Assembly (NCBI GenBank): GCA_902800025.1
Contig: CADCDA010000009.1
Coordinates: forward strand, 1 to 54,099
Direction of reading: 5' to 3'
Length of the DNA: 54,099 nt
Origin: an uncultured Erysipelotrichaceae bacterium
GTDB taxonomy: Bacteria; Bacillota_I; Bacilli_A; RFN20; CAG-826
Both the position numbers and the translations under genes were made by a program. Of this stretch, positions 38,869 through 47,977 are shown piece by piece (within the stretch, counting starts at the first letter, position 1; every line of letters begins with the position of its first letter). The notes beneath the pieces are model-generated. The model saw only the letters and a list, made by a program, of their open reading frames with translations. It made no database searches and was not told where the DNA came from.

Positions 38869-40926
38869 TTATTGTTGATTAATTTTGTTTTCTTTAATAA
38901 CTTTTTCTTTTAGGTATTCAGGAACTTCTTCGTACGCGACGAATTCTCTGTTGAAGAATCCACTAGCTTGAGTAATGGACTTAAGTTGAGTGACATAATC
39001 AAGAATTTCAGCTTCTGGAATGAGAGCTTCGATTTCTTGGCTACCATGTTCTTTTTCTTCAATGTTTTGAATTCTTGCTCTTCTGGTATTTAAATCAGAG
39101 AGAACACTACCGGTATATTTACTTTCTGCGTGAACCTTAATTCTCATAATTGGTTCAAGAATAATTGGGCGGCATTTTGGATATGCGTCTTTAAAGGCTA
39201 AGATACCCGCCATCTTGAAGGCTTGTTCATTAGAATCAACTGGGTGATATTTACCATCGATAAGAACGCCTTTAACACCGATAACTGGGAAGCCTGCTAA
39301 TAAGCCACTATTAAGAGCTTCAAAGAATCCTTTTTCAACAGCTGGGAAGTAGTTCTTTGGAACTGCACCACCGAAGACTTCTTCAGCGAAGACATTTTCT
39401 TCACATGGTTCAAATCTCATCTTAACAACACCATAGAATCCAGATCCACCAGATTGTTTGACGTATCTTCCATCACCTTCCGCTGTTCCTTTAATGGATT
39501 CACGGTAGACGACTTTCATCTTTTCAGTTGTAACATCAACTTTATATTGTGATTTGAGTTTTTCAACAACGTAGTCGATATGAGTGTTACTGACACCACC
39601 TAATAATAATTGTTTAGTTTCGTTATTACGTTTAACTTCGATACATGGATCTTCAAGTTGCATCTTTGTAAGAGCTGGTCCAAGTTTGCTTTCATCATTC
39701 TTATTGGCTAACACTAAAGCCTTGAAGATAACTGCGGTTGGATATTTAACTGGCTTATAAATAGTAACTTGTTTTGGAGAAGATAATGTATCTCCAGCTG
39801 CGACTTTTTCAAGTCTAGTAACAGCACCGATATCTCCAGCGATTAATTCGCTAACGCTATCGAGTTTTTTACCAGTCATGCTATAAAGCATGCTGACTCT
39901 TTGAGTAGCGCCATTGATATAAACTTCATCACCAACATGTAAGACACCAGAACAGACCTTAATAATATTGATAACGCCTGAATATGGGTCAACAACTGTC
40001 TTAAAGACATATGCGGAGAATGGTTCATTAACGTTTGTTTCTCTAGTAACTTCTTTACCGTTAGCGTCATGCGCTTCAAGTGGTTTTAAATCTTCTGGGC
40101 TTGGGAGATAGTCGATGAACATTTGTAATAATGTTTGAACACCGATATTCTTAGTAGCGCTACCAACGATAACTGGGACTAAGTCACCATTAAGAACACC
40201 AATTCTTAAGGACTTATGAATTTCATCTGGGGTGAATTCTTCACCGTTAAAGAATTTTTCTAATAAAGCATCATCAGTCTTAGCGACTTCTTCAGCAATT
40301 GTGTTATGTAATTCAAAGACTTTGTCTCTCTTATCTGGATAGATTTCTGCTTCAACGCATTCTTTGCCATTATATTTATGGGCTTTAAGATCAACCGCAT
40401 TAGCGAATCCATCAAAGTTATTATCATGTCCTAATGGATAGCAGAAAGAGATAACATTCTTTCCGAGTTTATCACGCATATCTTCAAGAACTGCGTCAAA
40501 ATCGACTTGTTCTTTATCCATTTTGTTAACAAAGATGAAGGTTGGGATGCCTTTCTTTCTTAATTGGTTCCAATGTTTGACTGTTCCGACTTGAACACCG
40601 ACTGAAGCATCGACGACAAGGACTGCACCCTTAACAACACCAGTGACACCGATAACTTCAGAAATAAAATCATCATTACCTGGGATGTCGATTAAGTTAA
40701 CTCTATAGTCTTTATAATTTAAAGGGATAACTGCGGTTTGAATAGAAGTACCACGTTTTTGTTCATCTGGTGAATAATCACTTATAGTGGTTCCTTTTTC
40801 AACTTCACCCTTTTGTTGAATTAATCCACTGACTAACGCTAGTGATTCAACTAAGGTTGTTTTGCCACTGCTTTGGTGGCCTAATACAACGACGTTACGA
40901 ATGTGTTTTGTATCATATTTAGGCAT
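38869..40926 (-). CDS. Elongation factor G-like translation GTPase
   Basis: The 685-residue protein carries G1 GHQSSGKT (16-23), G3 DIPGNDDF and G4 NKMD, followed by EF-G domains II-V. G3 is DIPG rather than the DTPGH of true EF-G, and the sequence matches the EF-G-like (FusA2-type) paralogues of Firmicutes rather than the main FusA. Its role is uncertain; such paralogues are linked to ribosome recycling or stress. It lies 11 bp after a Fic gene in the same operon. Confidence 0.85.
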   Translation of the reverse strand: MPKYDTKHIRNVVVLGHQSSGKTTLVESLALVSGLIQQKGEVEKGTTISDYSPDEQKRGTSIQTAVIPLNYKDYRVNLIDIPGNDDFISEVIGVTGVVKGAVLVVDASVGVQVGTVKHWNQLRKKGIPTFIFVNKMDKEQVDFDAVLEDMRDKLGKNVISFCYPLGHDNNFDGFANAVDLKAHKYNGKECVEAEIYPDKRDKVFELHNTIAEEVAKTDDALLEKFFNGEEFTPDEIHKSLRIGVLNGDLVPVIVGSATKNIGVQTLLQMFIDYLPSPEDLKPLEAHDANGKEVTRETNVNEPFSAYVFKTVVDPYSGVINIIKVCSGVLHVGDEVYINGATQRVSMLYSMTGKKLDSVSELIAGDIGAVTRLEKVAAGDTLSSPKQVTIYKPVKYPTAVIFKALVLANKNDESKLGPALTKMQLEDPCIEVKRNNETKQLLLGGVSNTHIDYVVEKLKSQYKVDVTTEKMKVVYRESIKGTAEGDGRYVKQSGGSGFYGVVKMRFEPCEENVFAEEVFGGAVPKNYFPAVEKGFFEALNSGLLAGFPVIGVKGVLIDGKYHPVDSNEQAFKMAGILAFKDAYPKCRPIILEPIMRIKVHAESKYTGSVLSDLNTRRARIQNIEEKEHGSQEIEALIPEAEILDYVTQLKSITQASGFFNREFVAYEEVPEYLKEKVIKENKINQQ

Positions 40927-40937
40927 AATATTTCTCC

Positions 40938-41975
40938 TTAGACTCTAAAATATTTTGAATAACGACCCTTAGTGATTAATTGAATACGGCCATCTTTTAA
41001 TAGTTTTGCTAAAGCCTTTTCAATTGTGGTCTTACTTGTCGCATATAAAACACGCAAGATAACAGTCTTACTAATTGGAGTAGCACTATCAACGACAACC
41101 TTGAGAACTTTTTCTTCGCAAGTTTCATCTAAAGCGTTAACTTCCATAATGTAATCGAGTTTACGATAAGCTTCTAAGATTCTCTTAAGGACGAAAGTAA
41201 CGAATGGTTCATAATCGTTTTCATTATCGTGCCATCCTTGAGAAGAGGCTTCAAAGGAATCGATATATTCGCCTAAGTGTTGTCTCATTAAATATGGGAT
41301 GGCGAAATATTCATCAACATCATAACCGTATTTCTTTAACAAGAAATGGAGTATGAGTCTACTAAGACGTCCATTACCATGGTTATATGGGTGAATGCAC
41401 ATGAAATCAAACATAAAGGCAGCGATAAGAATGAGTTTATTGCATTCTTCATCAGCAGCGCATAAGTTGAATTGATAAATCAAGCTTTCTAATAATGGAA
41501 CAACTTCACCAGGAGCGGTAGAAACAAAGATTGTTCTAAAGGAGCCATCTGGCATCGCTTCTTGAATGTAGTTTTGGCTATCTTTGAAATGACCACCAAA
41601 GTCTGGGTTATAATCCTTATAAATATAGTAATGTAATGTAGAAATAAAACTACGATCAAGGGTTTGGAACTTATAGACTTCGTTAATTAAGTCTAAAGCG
41701 TTACTATATCCACAAATCATATGTTCTTGTAATGATTGTGGTTGAGCGCCCTTTTTAAAAATAGCTCTTTCGCGGTCTTCGGTAATAAAAACATTACCAA
41801 TCGCGTTACTTTCAATAACGCCACTACGACGAGCTACATTCTTTAAATCTTCGACCTTTTTAATTTTGTTAACAGGTAAGGTCTTACCTTTGTAAAGCTC
41901 AATTGAATTGAGCAAAGAAACAATACTCGGCTTGTTTAAAGCAACGACTGTTCCTTTCAAGTCAAACATTTTCAT
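40938..41975 (-). CDS. Fic-domain protein (class II)
   Basis: The 345-residue protein has the Fic motif HPYNHGNGRLSR at about 195-206 and an upstream inhibitory-helix motif SGVIESN at 51-57 (consensus S-x-x-x-E-G/N), which marks class II. A C-terminal winged-helix-like tail (TPISKTVILRVLYATSKTTI) may bind DNA or partner protein. Fic proteins transfer AMP or related groups to targets. It is followed by an EF-G-like gene, a possible target or partner. Confidence 0.9.
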   Translation of the reverse strand: MKMFDLKGTVVALNKPSIVSLLNSIELYKGKTLPVNKIKKVEDLKNVARRSGVIESNAIGNVFITEDRERAIFKKGAQPQSLQEHMICGYSNALDLINEVYKFQTLDRSFISTLHYYIYKDYNPDFGGHFKDSQNYIQEAMPDGSFRTIFVSTAPGEVVPLLESLIYQFNLCAADEECNKLILIAAFMFDFMCIHPYNHGNGRLSRLILHFLLKKYGYDVDEYFAIPYLMRQHLGEYIDSFEASSQGWHDNENDYEPFVTFVLKRILEAYRKLDYIMEVNALDETCEEKVLKVVVDSATPISKTVILRVLYATSKTTIEKALAKLLKDGRIQLITKGRYSKYFRV

Positions 41976-42044
41976 ATATGTACCTCAGCGATTATATTAT
42001 CTCGCAATACAATACTATTTTCAATCAATTCAGTAAAAATATTA

Positions 42045-42087
42045 AAAAAATACCGAGATAAAATTTGCATCTAATTCGGTATTTTTT
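42045..42087 (-). terminator. Terminator of the nitroreductase gene
   Basis: AAAAAATACCGA pairs with TCGGTATTTTTT over 12 bp, with an A/T-rich loop. Two further small hairpins (42092-42110 and 42125-42137) stand between it and the stop codon. Confidence 0.75.
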
Positions 42088-42144
42088 GTTAAAGAGACAA
42101 AGTCTCTTTCGTCTATTGATTTCTAACCTTCTTAATTAGGTTTT

Positions 42145-42663
42145 TTATTTCAAGAATCTGACAAAGTCTTCTTTTCTTGGTTTAGAAGGAATCTCTTCTC
42201 CTTCTTTTCGATATCCAAAAATGACAGAACCCACTACTCTTTCATCATCATTAATTCCTAATCTTGCTCTTAACTTTTTATTCTCTGGCAACGATAACAT
42301 TTCATCGAGTTGATTGATCCAGCAGCTATCGATTTTTAAGGCAGTAGCAGCGATAAACATATTTTCTAAAATGCAACTTGCGTCTTGAACTAATAATGGT
42401 TCATCTCTTTTCCCGTATACTAAGCATAATAGATTAGCGCCATAAAGGCATTCACGTTTATTAGACTTCAAAAGTGCTTCTCTTACTCTCTCTAATACTT
42501 TTCTATTCTTAATTACTAAAATATTACAGATTTGTCTATTAACTCCACTAGGAGCGAATTTGCCAGCTTCTAAGATTTGCTCTAGCTTGCTATTTGGCAC
42601 TCTTCTATCGCTATAACTACGACAGCTGACACGGCTTTTGATGATTTCGATTGTTTTGTTCAT
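42145..42663 (-). CDS. Nitroreductase family protein
   Basis: The 172-residue protein has IIKSRVSCRSYSDRRVP, the FMN-binding arginine pattern, LEAGKFAPSGVNRQ, and a late GSVIFGYRKEGEEIPSKPRK. This is the standard single-domain nitroreductase fold: a dimeric FMN enzyme of the cytoplasm, substrate unknown. GAGGTAAT precedes the start. Confidence 0.85.
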   Translation of the reverse strand: MNKTIEIIKSRVSCRSYSDRRVPNSKLEQILEAGKFAPSGVNRQICNILVIKNRKVLERVREALLKSNKRECLYGANLLCLVYGKRDEPLLVQDASCILENMFIAATALKIDSCWINQLDEMLSLPENKKLRARLGINDDERVVGSVIFGYRKEGEEIPSKPRKEDFVRFLK

Positions 42664-42690
42664 AAATATTACCTCGCGTATTAATTATAC

Positions 42691-42719
42691 AAAAAAAGAA
42701 CCGGATTTTACTCCAGTTC
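42691..42719 (-). terminator. Terminator of the FAD oxidoreductase gene
   Basis: On the minus strand GAACTGGA pairs with TCCGGTTC (42698-42719), followed by T7. Confidence 0.85.
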
Positions 42720-42740
42720 CTATTTGTTTTATTAACTTGA

Positions 42741-44201
42741 TTAGAAGAATCTGCCGACGATGTCTTTACTAGCAGCACATGTATCTTCCATATCACCGAA
42801 GGAGATAATTTCGCCTGCGTAATATGTGTTCTTTGTGCCTTGTAAAGCTTCGAGTTTATCATACCAACCATCTTGGTAGTCTTGGCTAGAAACGTGTGGG
42901 CAGTAATAGACTTCTTGGGCGAAGTGTTTTTCTTTGATTGGGAAACCAACTTTTTTCATATCTTCGTCCATAGTCTTCATAACGACATCATAATCAACAT
43001 CTGGTGTACCAGTGTGGTTTGCTAATGCGTAAACTGTAGCTGGGCAATCTCTGTCTAAATATTGCCATCTATTATAATAGACCATCGCGTGACCAAGTCT
43101 TTCTGGGACCATGTTTTCAACAAGGTAACCAGAGATGTTTGGTGATTTGCCTTCCTCGAAGGTTGCAATATAATCGATATATCTTTCGTGGATAATCTTA
43201 GAGAAGAGTTCTTTTTCTTCTTTTGTTGCATCCGCATAGTTGATGAAGTAATCAAGAGGTGTGGTAACGATTAACTTATCAAATTCTTCAGTTACTTCTT
43301 TACCATTCTTTCCTTTAGTGGTCACTAAGACTTTACCTTCTGGACGTTCAACCTTAACGACTTCAGTTTCTAAAATTGCTGGATGTTTTAATTTTCTATT
43401 AACACTTTCATAGATCTCTTGTGTTCCATCTTTCCATGTCCAGAGTTTCATATTAACGAACTCTAACGCGGTGGTAACATCAAGATACTTCATGACTAAT
43501 GCAGCTGGAATTTCATCAAAGAATCCATAACCGAATGATGTGAATGGAGCAATCCAAATTCTTTGGACTTCTTCAACACCATTGATCTTACAGAATTCTG
43601 CAAATGGTAACGCTAAATCTTTAAGATTTGGGTTTGTACCTTTGACATAGTTAGGGAATGAATCTTCTTTTGTCGCTCCACAATAACCATCAACACCCTT
43701 AGAAATACCAAAGTATTCACCTTTTGCAACACCGATATGGCCATAGCAGTCATATCCTTTATATTTGGTCTGCATTAATTGATTTAACTTTTTCATTTGT
43801 TTCTTAAGCTTAAGTAAGCCAAAGAGTTTTCCAAATGAGAAATTGACTTTTGGTTCAAATGGATGATCGATTTCACCAGTTGTCTTACGGAATTCTCTTC
43901 TCATGTTTGGTTCGCCTGGTTTGAAATCTGGGCCACTATGGTAGTAGCCACCGAATTCTTCCATTTCGCTAACTGCATGATAAGTAATAGCGCCCATAAT
44001 CGCACCAGTTTCGAATGATTTTTCTTCTTCGACACCATTGTGTTTGACTTTGAGTTTTGGTGACCATGCTTTGCCACCGACTTTGTTTAATTTTTCGTAG
44101 ATTTTGTAATTTTCGTATCCTTTTTTCTCAAGATACATTGCACAAGAAAGACCAGCAGGTCCTCCGCCAATAATACAAACTCTCTCTTTGTTGTTTGGCA
44201 T
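42741..44201 (-). CDS. FAD-dependent amine oxidase-like oxidoreductase
   Basis: The start is placed at 44201 (MPNNKERVCIIGGGPAGLSC), since GGAGGAAAAT lies upstream and overlaps the alternative ATG at 44213. The 486-residue protein has the dinucleotide motif GGGPAGLSCAMYLE, NKVGGKAWSP, and a late FAD site YYAGEIISFGDMEDTCA. It resembles amine oxidase/phytoene desaturase-type flavoenzymes; the substrate is unknown. It is monocistronic. Confidence 0.78.
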   Translation of the reverse strand: MPNNKERVCIIGGGPAGLSCAMYLEKKGYENYKIYEKLNKVGGKAWSPKLKVKHNGVEEEKSFETGAIMGAITYHAVSEMEEFGGYYHSGPDFKPGEPNMRREFRKTTGEIDHPFEPKVNFSFGKLFGLLKLKKQMKKLNQLMQTKYKGYDCYGHIGVAKGEYFGISKGVDGYCGATKEDSFPNYVKGTNPNLKDLALPFAEFCKINGVEEVQRIWIAPFTSFGYGFFDEIPAALVMKYLDVTTALEFVNMKLWTWKDGTQEIYESVNRKLKHPAILETEVVKVERPEGKVLVTTKGKNGKEVTEEFDKLIVTTPLDYFINYADATKEEKELFSKIIHERYIDYIATFEEGKSPNISGYLVENMVPERLGHAMVYYNRWQYLDRDCPATVYALANHTGTPDVDYDVVMKTMDEDMKKVGFPIKEKHFAQEVYYCPHVSSQDYQDGWYDKLEALQGTKNTYYAGEIISFGDMEDTCAASKDIVGRFF

Positions 44202-44295
44202 ATTTTCCTCCATATTAAAGAACTAATAATTCTTATTGATTTTATTTTATCACTAAAAATAAATAATGTGTAATGCTGTTTTGTATTTACACAAA

Positions 44296-44322
44296 GAAAA
44301 AGAGATGATTTAATCTCATCTC
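44296..44322 (-). terminator. Terminator of tRNA-Arg
   Basis: GAGATGA pairs with TCATCTC on the minus strand and TTTTTC follows. Confidence 0.8.
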
Positions 44323-44335
44323 AAATTCTTCGAAA

Positions 44336-44412
44336 TGGCGCGCCATGAAGGACTCGAACCCTCAACTTCCAGATTCGAAGTCTGACATTCTATCCAGTTG
44401 AATTAATGGCGC
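44336..44412 (-). tRNA. tRNA-Arg (anticodon TCG)
   Basis: The cloverleaf on the minus strand has acceptor GCGCCAT/ATGGCGC, anticodon stem TCAGA/TCTGG around loop CTTCGAA (anticodon UCG), T loop TTCGAGT and an encoded CCA. It lies 11 bp after the metal ATPase gene. Confidence 0.92.
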
Positions 44413-44423
44413 GTACCATTCTA

Positions 44424-46796
44424 TTAAACACTTTTGTGCTTAATTTTTCTATATAAGATTAATAAAGAATTAATGACTAACGCGACAGTTAATCCAGTAT
44501 CAGCGAGAACCGCTGCCCACATTGGAATAACTTCTGGATATCCTAATAGATTAGTGATAACTGCTGCTAATTCAATAGAAATCTTAACAGTTAACGCAAA
44601 GATAATATTAAACACCGCTGTTTTTCTAGCGATTCTTGCAATCTTATACGCATCATACACTTTAAGAGGATTATCATTCATGATAACCACATCAGCGCTT
44701 TCAACGGCGATATCACTACCGATTGCCCCCATTGCAAAGCCGACATCTGCTCCACGAATACTTGCTGCATCGTTAATTCCATCGCCAACGAATGCGGTCG
44801 CGTATTTTTTTGATAATTCTTTTCCTAGATGAACTAGCTTATCTTCTGGGAGAAGTTCGCTTTGATATCTAGCAATACCGAGCTCATCACAAAGTGCTTT
44901 TGCGTTCTTTTCTTTGTCACCAGTTAATAAAATGGTTTCAACTCCAGCGTTATTAAATGATTCCACCATTTCTTTCGCGTCGCTTTTGATTTCATCACTA
45001 AGAACGACATAGCCTAAACAAGTATCATTTTTCGCTAAATAGACCACAGAACCCGTTTCTTTTGCTTCTTGATATTCAATTCCGTAGTTTTCCATTAGCT
45101 TAGCAGAACCCGCTAAAAGAAGATCTCCTTTATAAGTTACAAAGACACCTAAGCCAGCAATTTCTTGATAATCTTTTAATTCGCTTGCGTCAACTTTGAA
45201 ATCGTTATGACGGCAAATCGCTTTTCCAATTGGGTGATTAGATAAACTTTCAACCACTACTAAGTTTTGGAGCAGTTCGTCTTTATTTCCGTTATAAGCA
45301 TTGATAGCTTTGATTTCAAAGACGCCTTTAGTTAGTGTACCAGTTTTATCAGTAATAACTTTTTTGATTTCAACAATCTTATCTAAATAATTTGTACCTT
45401 TAACAACGATACCATTTTTACTTGCTAAACCAACCGCAGAGAAATAGGCGAGTGGGACAGAAATAACAATCGCACATGGACAAGCAACAACAAGCATCTT
45501 AAGTCCTAATAAAATCCAATTTTCCCAGTTATTAGTAATTAAGCCACCAATAATACCTACTAGTAAAGAAACCGCAAAGACAATTGGGGTATAGAATCTA
45601 GCAAACTTAGTAACAAATTCATCTGCTTTGCTCTTTTTAGCACCACTATTAGTGATTAGTTCAAGAATCTTACTTACTGCACTATTCTTGTATTCCCTAA
45701 TGACTCTAACTTTAATTGAGCCACTTTTAATTAAGCAGCCAGCAAATACTTCTAAACCAATAGAAGAGACGACTGGGACAAATTCTCCAGTTAAACTTGA
45801 GGTATCAATTTCACCAACCCCATCTTCAACAATGCCATCAACAGGAATTTTTTCACCGGTAGAAACTAAAACATAATCACCAATTTCTAATTCTTCTGGT
45901 TTGACGACATCGATTTTATCTCCACTAATTTTATTAGCGGTTTCGACTCTAATAGAAACTGCCGACATAATAGCTTGCTTAGATTTATTAGTGGCATATC
46001 CTTCAATTACTTTACCAACTTGGTAAAGAATAATAACCATCAAAGCTTCCATAAAGAGGTGAACTTCTTTTGTAATTCCTGCAATCGCAAAAGCGCCAAA
46101 GCAGCTAATCGTGATTAATAGCTTCTCGTCGATTGGGTTTTCTAAATGAATAACGTGTTTGATAAATCCCCAAGTCACATCATAACAAAGTAACACCAAA
46201 GCGCCTAAAACGAGAGAAAAATTCACCCAAAACAAGTCTGGCTTATTTAAAATAGTCATTGATAAAACTAAGATAATCGTGCCAACAACAACTCTAATTA
46301 GAGTTAACACCATATCTTTTGTAATTAATCCTCTAGTTTGTTTCTTTTCATTTAAGCTTTTAATTTCAATTGGATCATTTTCTACTTCTTTGATGATGTT
46401 TTTGAGTTCTTCAACGGATAGTTCTTTATCTTTATAGGTAACGTGTAAACGATCCGCACTAAAATCGATGACGGCGTTTTCAATCTTTTCGTGTTTATTT
46501 AAGTGCTTCTCGCTTTTTGCAGCGCAGTTTGCGCAGTCAAAGCCAGTGATACAGTAGCTCACTTTCTTACCAGCGCCTAATTCTTCAACAGTAATTGGAT
46601 CGTTTTCGACCTCTTTAATAATTCTTAAAATCTCTTTAACTGAAAGAGGTTCATCTTTATACGTGATATGTAAACGGTCGGCGCTGAAATCAATAACTGC
46701 TTCCTCGATCTTTTCATGTTTGTTTAAATGGGCTTCAACCTTTTTAGCGCAGTTCGCACAATCGAATCCTTTAATCTCATAAACTTTCTTATTCAT
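44424..46796 (-). CDS. cadA: Heavy-metal P1B-type ATPase (Zn/Cd/Pb type) with two HMA domains
   Basis: The start is set at 46796 (MNKKVYEIKGFDCANC), with GGAGG 9 nt upstream. The 790-residue protein has two near-identical N-terminal HMA domains (GFDCANCAKKVE and GFDCANCAAKSE), eight TM helices with the metal site CPC (VVACPCAIV), the phosphorylation motif DKTGTLTKG and GDGINDAASIRGAD. CPC and two DCANC HMAs fit Zn2+/Cd2+/Pb2+ exporters. It overlaps the ArsR repressor gene by 8 bp. Confidence 0.93.
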   Translation of the reverse strand: MNKKVYEIKGFDCANCAKKVEAHLNKHEKIEEAVIDFSADRLHITYKDEPLSVKEILRIIKEVENDPITVEELGAGKKVSYCITGFDCANCAAKSEKHLNKHEKIENAVIDFSADRLHVTYKDKELSVEELKNIIKEVENDPIEIKSLNEKKQTRGLITKDMVLTLIRVVVGTIILVLSMTILNKPDLFWVNFSLVLGALVLLCYDVTWGFIKHVIHLENPIDEKLLITISCFGAFAIAGITKEVHLFMEALMVIILYQVGKVIEGYATNKSKQAIMSAVSIRVETANKISGDKIDVVKPEELEIGDYVLVSTGEKIPVDGIVEDGVGEIDTSSLTGEFVPVVSSIGLEVFAGCLIKSGSIKVRVIREYKNSAVSKILELITNSGAKKSKADEFVTKFARFYTPIVFAVSLLVGIIGGLITNNWENWILLGLKMLVVACPCAIVISVPLAYFSAVGLASKNGIVVKGTNYLDKIVEIKKVITDKTGTLTKGVFEIKAINAYNGNKDELLQNLVVVESLSNHPIGKAICRHNDFKVDASELKDYQEIAGLGVFVTYKGDLLLAGSAKLMENYGIEYQEAKETGSVVYLAKNDTCLGYVVLSDEIKSDAKEMVESFNNAGVETILLTGDKEKNAKALCDELGIARYQSELLPEDKLVHLGKELSKKYATAFVGDGINDAASIRGADVGFAMGAIGSDIAVESADVVIMNDNPLKVYDAYKIARIARKTAVFNIIFALTVKISIELAAVITNLLGYPEVIPMWAAVLADTGLTVALVINSLLILYRKIKHKSV

Positions 46797-47124
46797 TTTC
46801 TTCATCCTCCAAAACGTGTTCATAGGTGATGTGCATGATTTGACGCACGTGCTCATCTTTTAAGGAATAATAGATTTTTGTTCCAACTTTATTACTTTTT
46901 ACAAATCCACTATCTTTTAATACTTTGAGTTGATGGCTTACTAAGGATTGGCTTGAACCAATTTGAGAGGCGATATCATTAACACATTTTTCAATTAGAT
47001 GATCACTGCTATCGTTAGAGCTGAGCTCATCTAATAAACAAAATAAGATTTTTAGTCTTGTCGCATCCGCTGCAACCTTTAAGGTATCTTGCATTTTTAT
47101 GATTATTTTTTCGTTCGTGTACAT
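46789..47124 (-). CDS. ArsR/SmtB-family metal-responsive repressor (CadC-like)
   Basis: The start is placed at 47124 (MYTNEKIIIKMQDTL), as GGAGG lies upstream and earlier ATGs are within the promoter. The 111-residue protein has the winged helix CVNDIASQIGSSQSLVSHQLKVLKDSGFV and a preceding helix TRLKILFCLLDE. It represses the cadA operon by binding inverted repeats at 47153 and 47186 and releases on Zn2+/Cd2+/Pb2+. The short metal-site residues cannot be verified by eye. Confidence 0.88.
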   Translation of the reverse strand: MYTNEKIIIKMQDTLKVAADATRLKILFCLLDELSSNDSSDHLIEKCVNDIASQIGSSQSLVSHQLKVLKDSGFVKSNKVGTKIYYSLKDEHVRQIMHITYEHVLEDEENE

Positions 47125-47149
47125 TGATACTTCCTCCATCAACGTTAAC

Positions 47150-47201
47150 ATTATATGAACAATCATTCATATTTTCAACATAAAAATGAACAGTTATTCA
47201 T
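47150..47201 (-). promoter_or_regulatory. ArsR/cadA promoter with two operators
   Basis: On the minus strand TTGAAA (47173-47178), 17 bp, TATAAT (47150-47155). The spacer is filled by the inverted repeat ATATGAA and TTCATAT (47153-47172), and a second similar site ATGAACAGTTATTCAT (47186-47201) lies just upstream of the -35 box. This is the classical ArsR/SmtB 12-2-12 type operator. Confidence 0.8.
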
Positions 47202-47211
47202 ATTTGACTAT

Positions 47212-47243
47212 AAAAAGAAAGCCCATCTCAACGAGATGAGCTA
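47212..47243 (-). terminator. Terminator of the MFS/GDPD operon
   Basis: On the minus strand AGCTCATCTC pairs with the following GAGATGGGCT and a T-rich tail ends it. Confidence 0.8.
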
Positions 47244-47248
47244 TTAAA

Positions 47249-47977
47249 TTATTTGTTGTTTAGAGCCTTCTTAACAGCCTCTGGTTCTAAATATTGATAT
47301 GTTACTGTGTCCACAAATGGGAGCATATTCACTAAGTGATCATTAGTCTCAATAGTCCATGCATTTGTGAAATGTCTTTTGACGTATCTTTGCACTCTTT
47401 TTTCTTCAAAGAGTTTCATGTCGAGGTCCACAGATTCCACTGTTAATCTAAATGGCCAAGTATATTCATCGCTTTTTGCAACGAGAAGAGATCTAATAAA
47501 TCCTTTACCCGCAAAAGGCCATAAGCTTCTTGGGTCGAAGGAGATAATTAATGTATCTCTTTTATTTAATTGAGGAAGATATTCTTTGAATTTCTTTGCT
47601 AATGGTTTGTAGTTCTTTCTAAAAACTTTTAATTCAATAACCATTGGAACTCGTCCGTTATTTAAATCGATGACTTCTTGGAAGGTTGGAACCTCTCCTC
47701 CATCAAGTAGATGATAACCCTTTTTAATTTCTTCAAGAGTTAAGTCTTCAATAATACCTTCTTTTCCAGTTGTTCTTTTTAAATCTTCATCATGGCAAAC
47801 AATAAGTTCGTTATCTTTTGTTAAATGAATATCATATTCAAAGGCAACACCGTGATTAATAGCGTTTTCAAACGCTTTCAAACCATTTTCAGTATATTCT
47901 GAGTTATGAAGCCCACGATGCGCTATTCCATTAAGGAATACTGGATTAATTTTGGAAAGGCATTTTTTCTTATTCAT
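47249..47977 (-). CDS. Glycerophosphodiester phosphodiesterase
   Basis: The 242-residue GDPD protein has AHRGLHNSEYTENGLKAFEN (catalytic HR and E..N), FEYDIHLTKD (E-x-D metal site) and VCHDEDLKRTTG (general base His). It hydrolyses glycerophosphodiesters to glycerol-3-phosphate and an alcohol in the cytoplasm. It overlaps the MFS transporter gene by 8 bp, so the transporter may supply its substrate. Confidence 0.9.
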   Translation of the reverse strand: MNKKKCLSKINPVFLNGIAHRGLHNSEYTENGLKAFENAINHGVAFEYDIHLTKDNELIVCHDEDLKRTTGKEGIIEDLTLEEIKKGYHLLDGGEVPTFQEVIDLNNGRVPMVIELKVFRKNYKPLAKKFKEYLPQLNKRDTLIISFDPRSLWPFAGKGFIRSLLVAKSDEYTWPFRLTVESVDLDMKLFEEKRVQRYVKRHFTNAWTIETNDHLVNMLPFVDTVTYQYLEPEAVKKALNNK

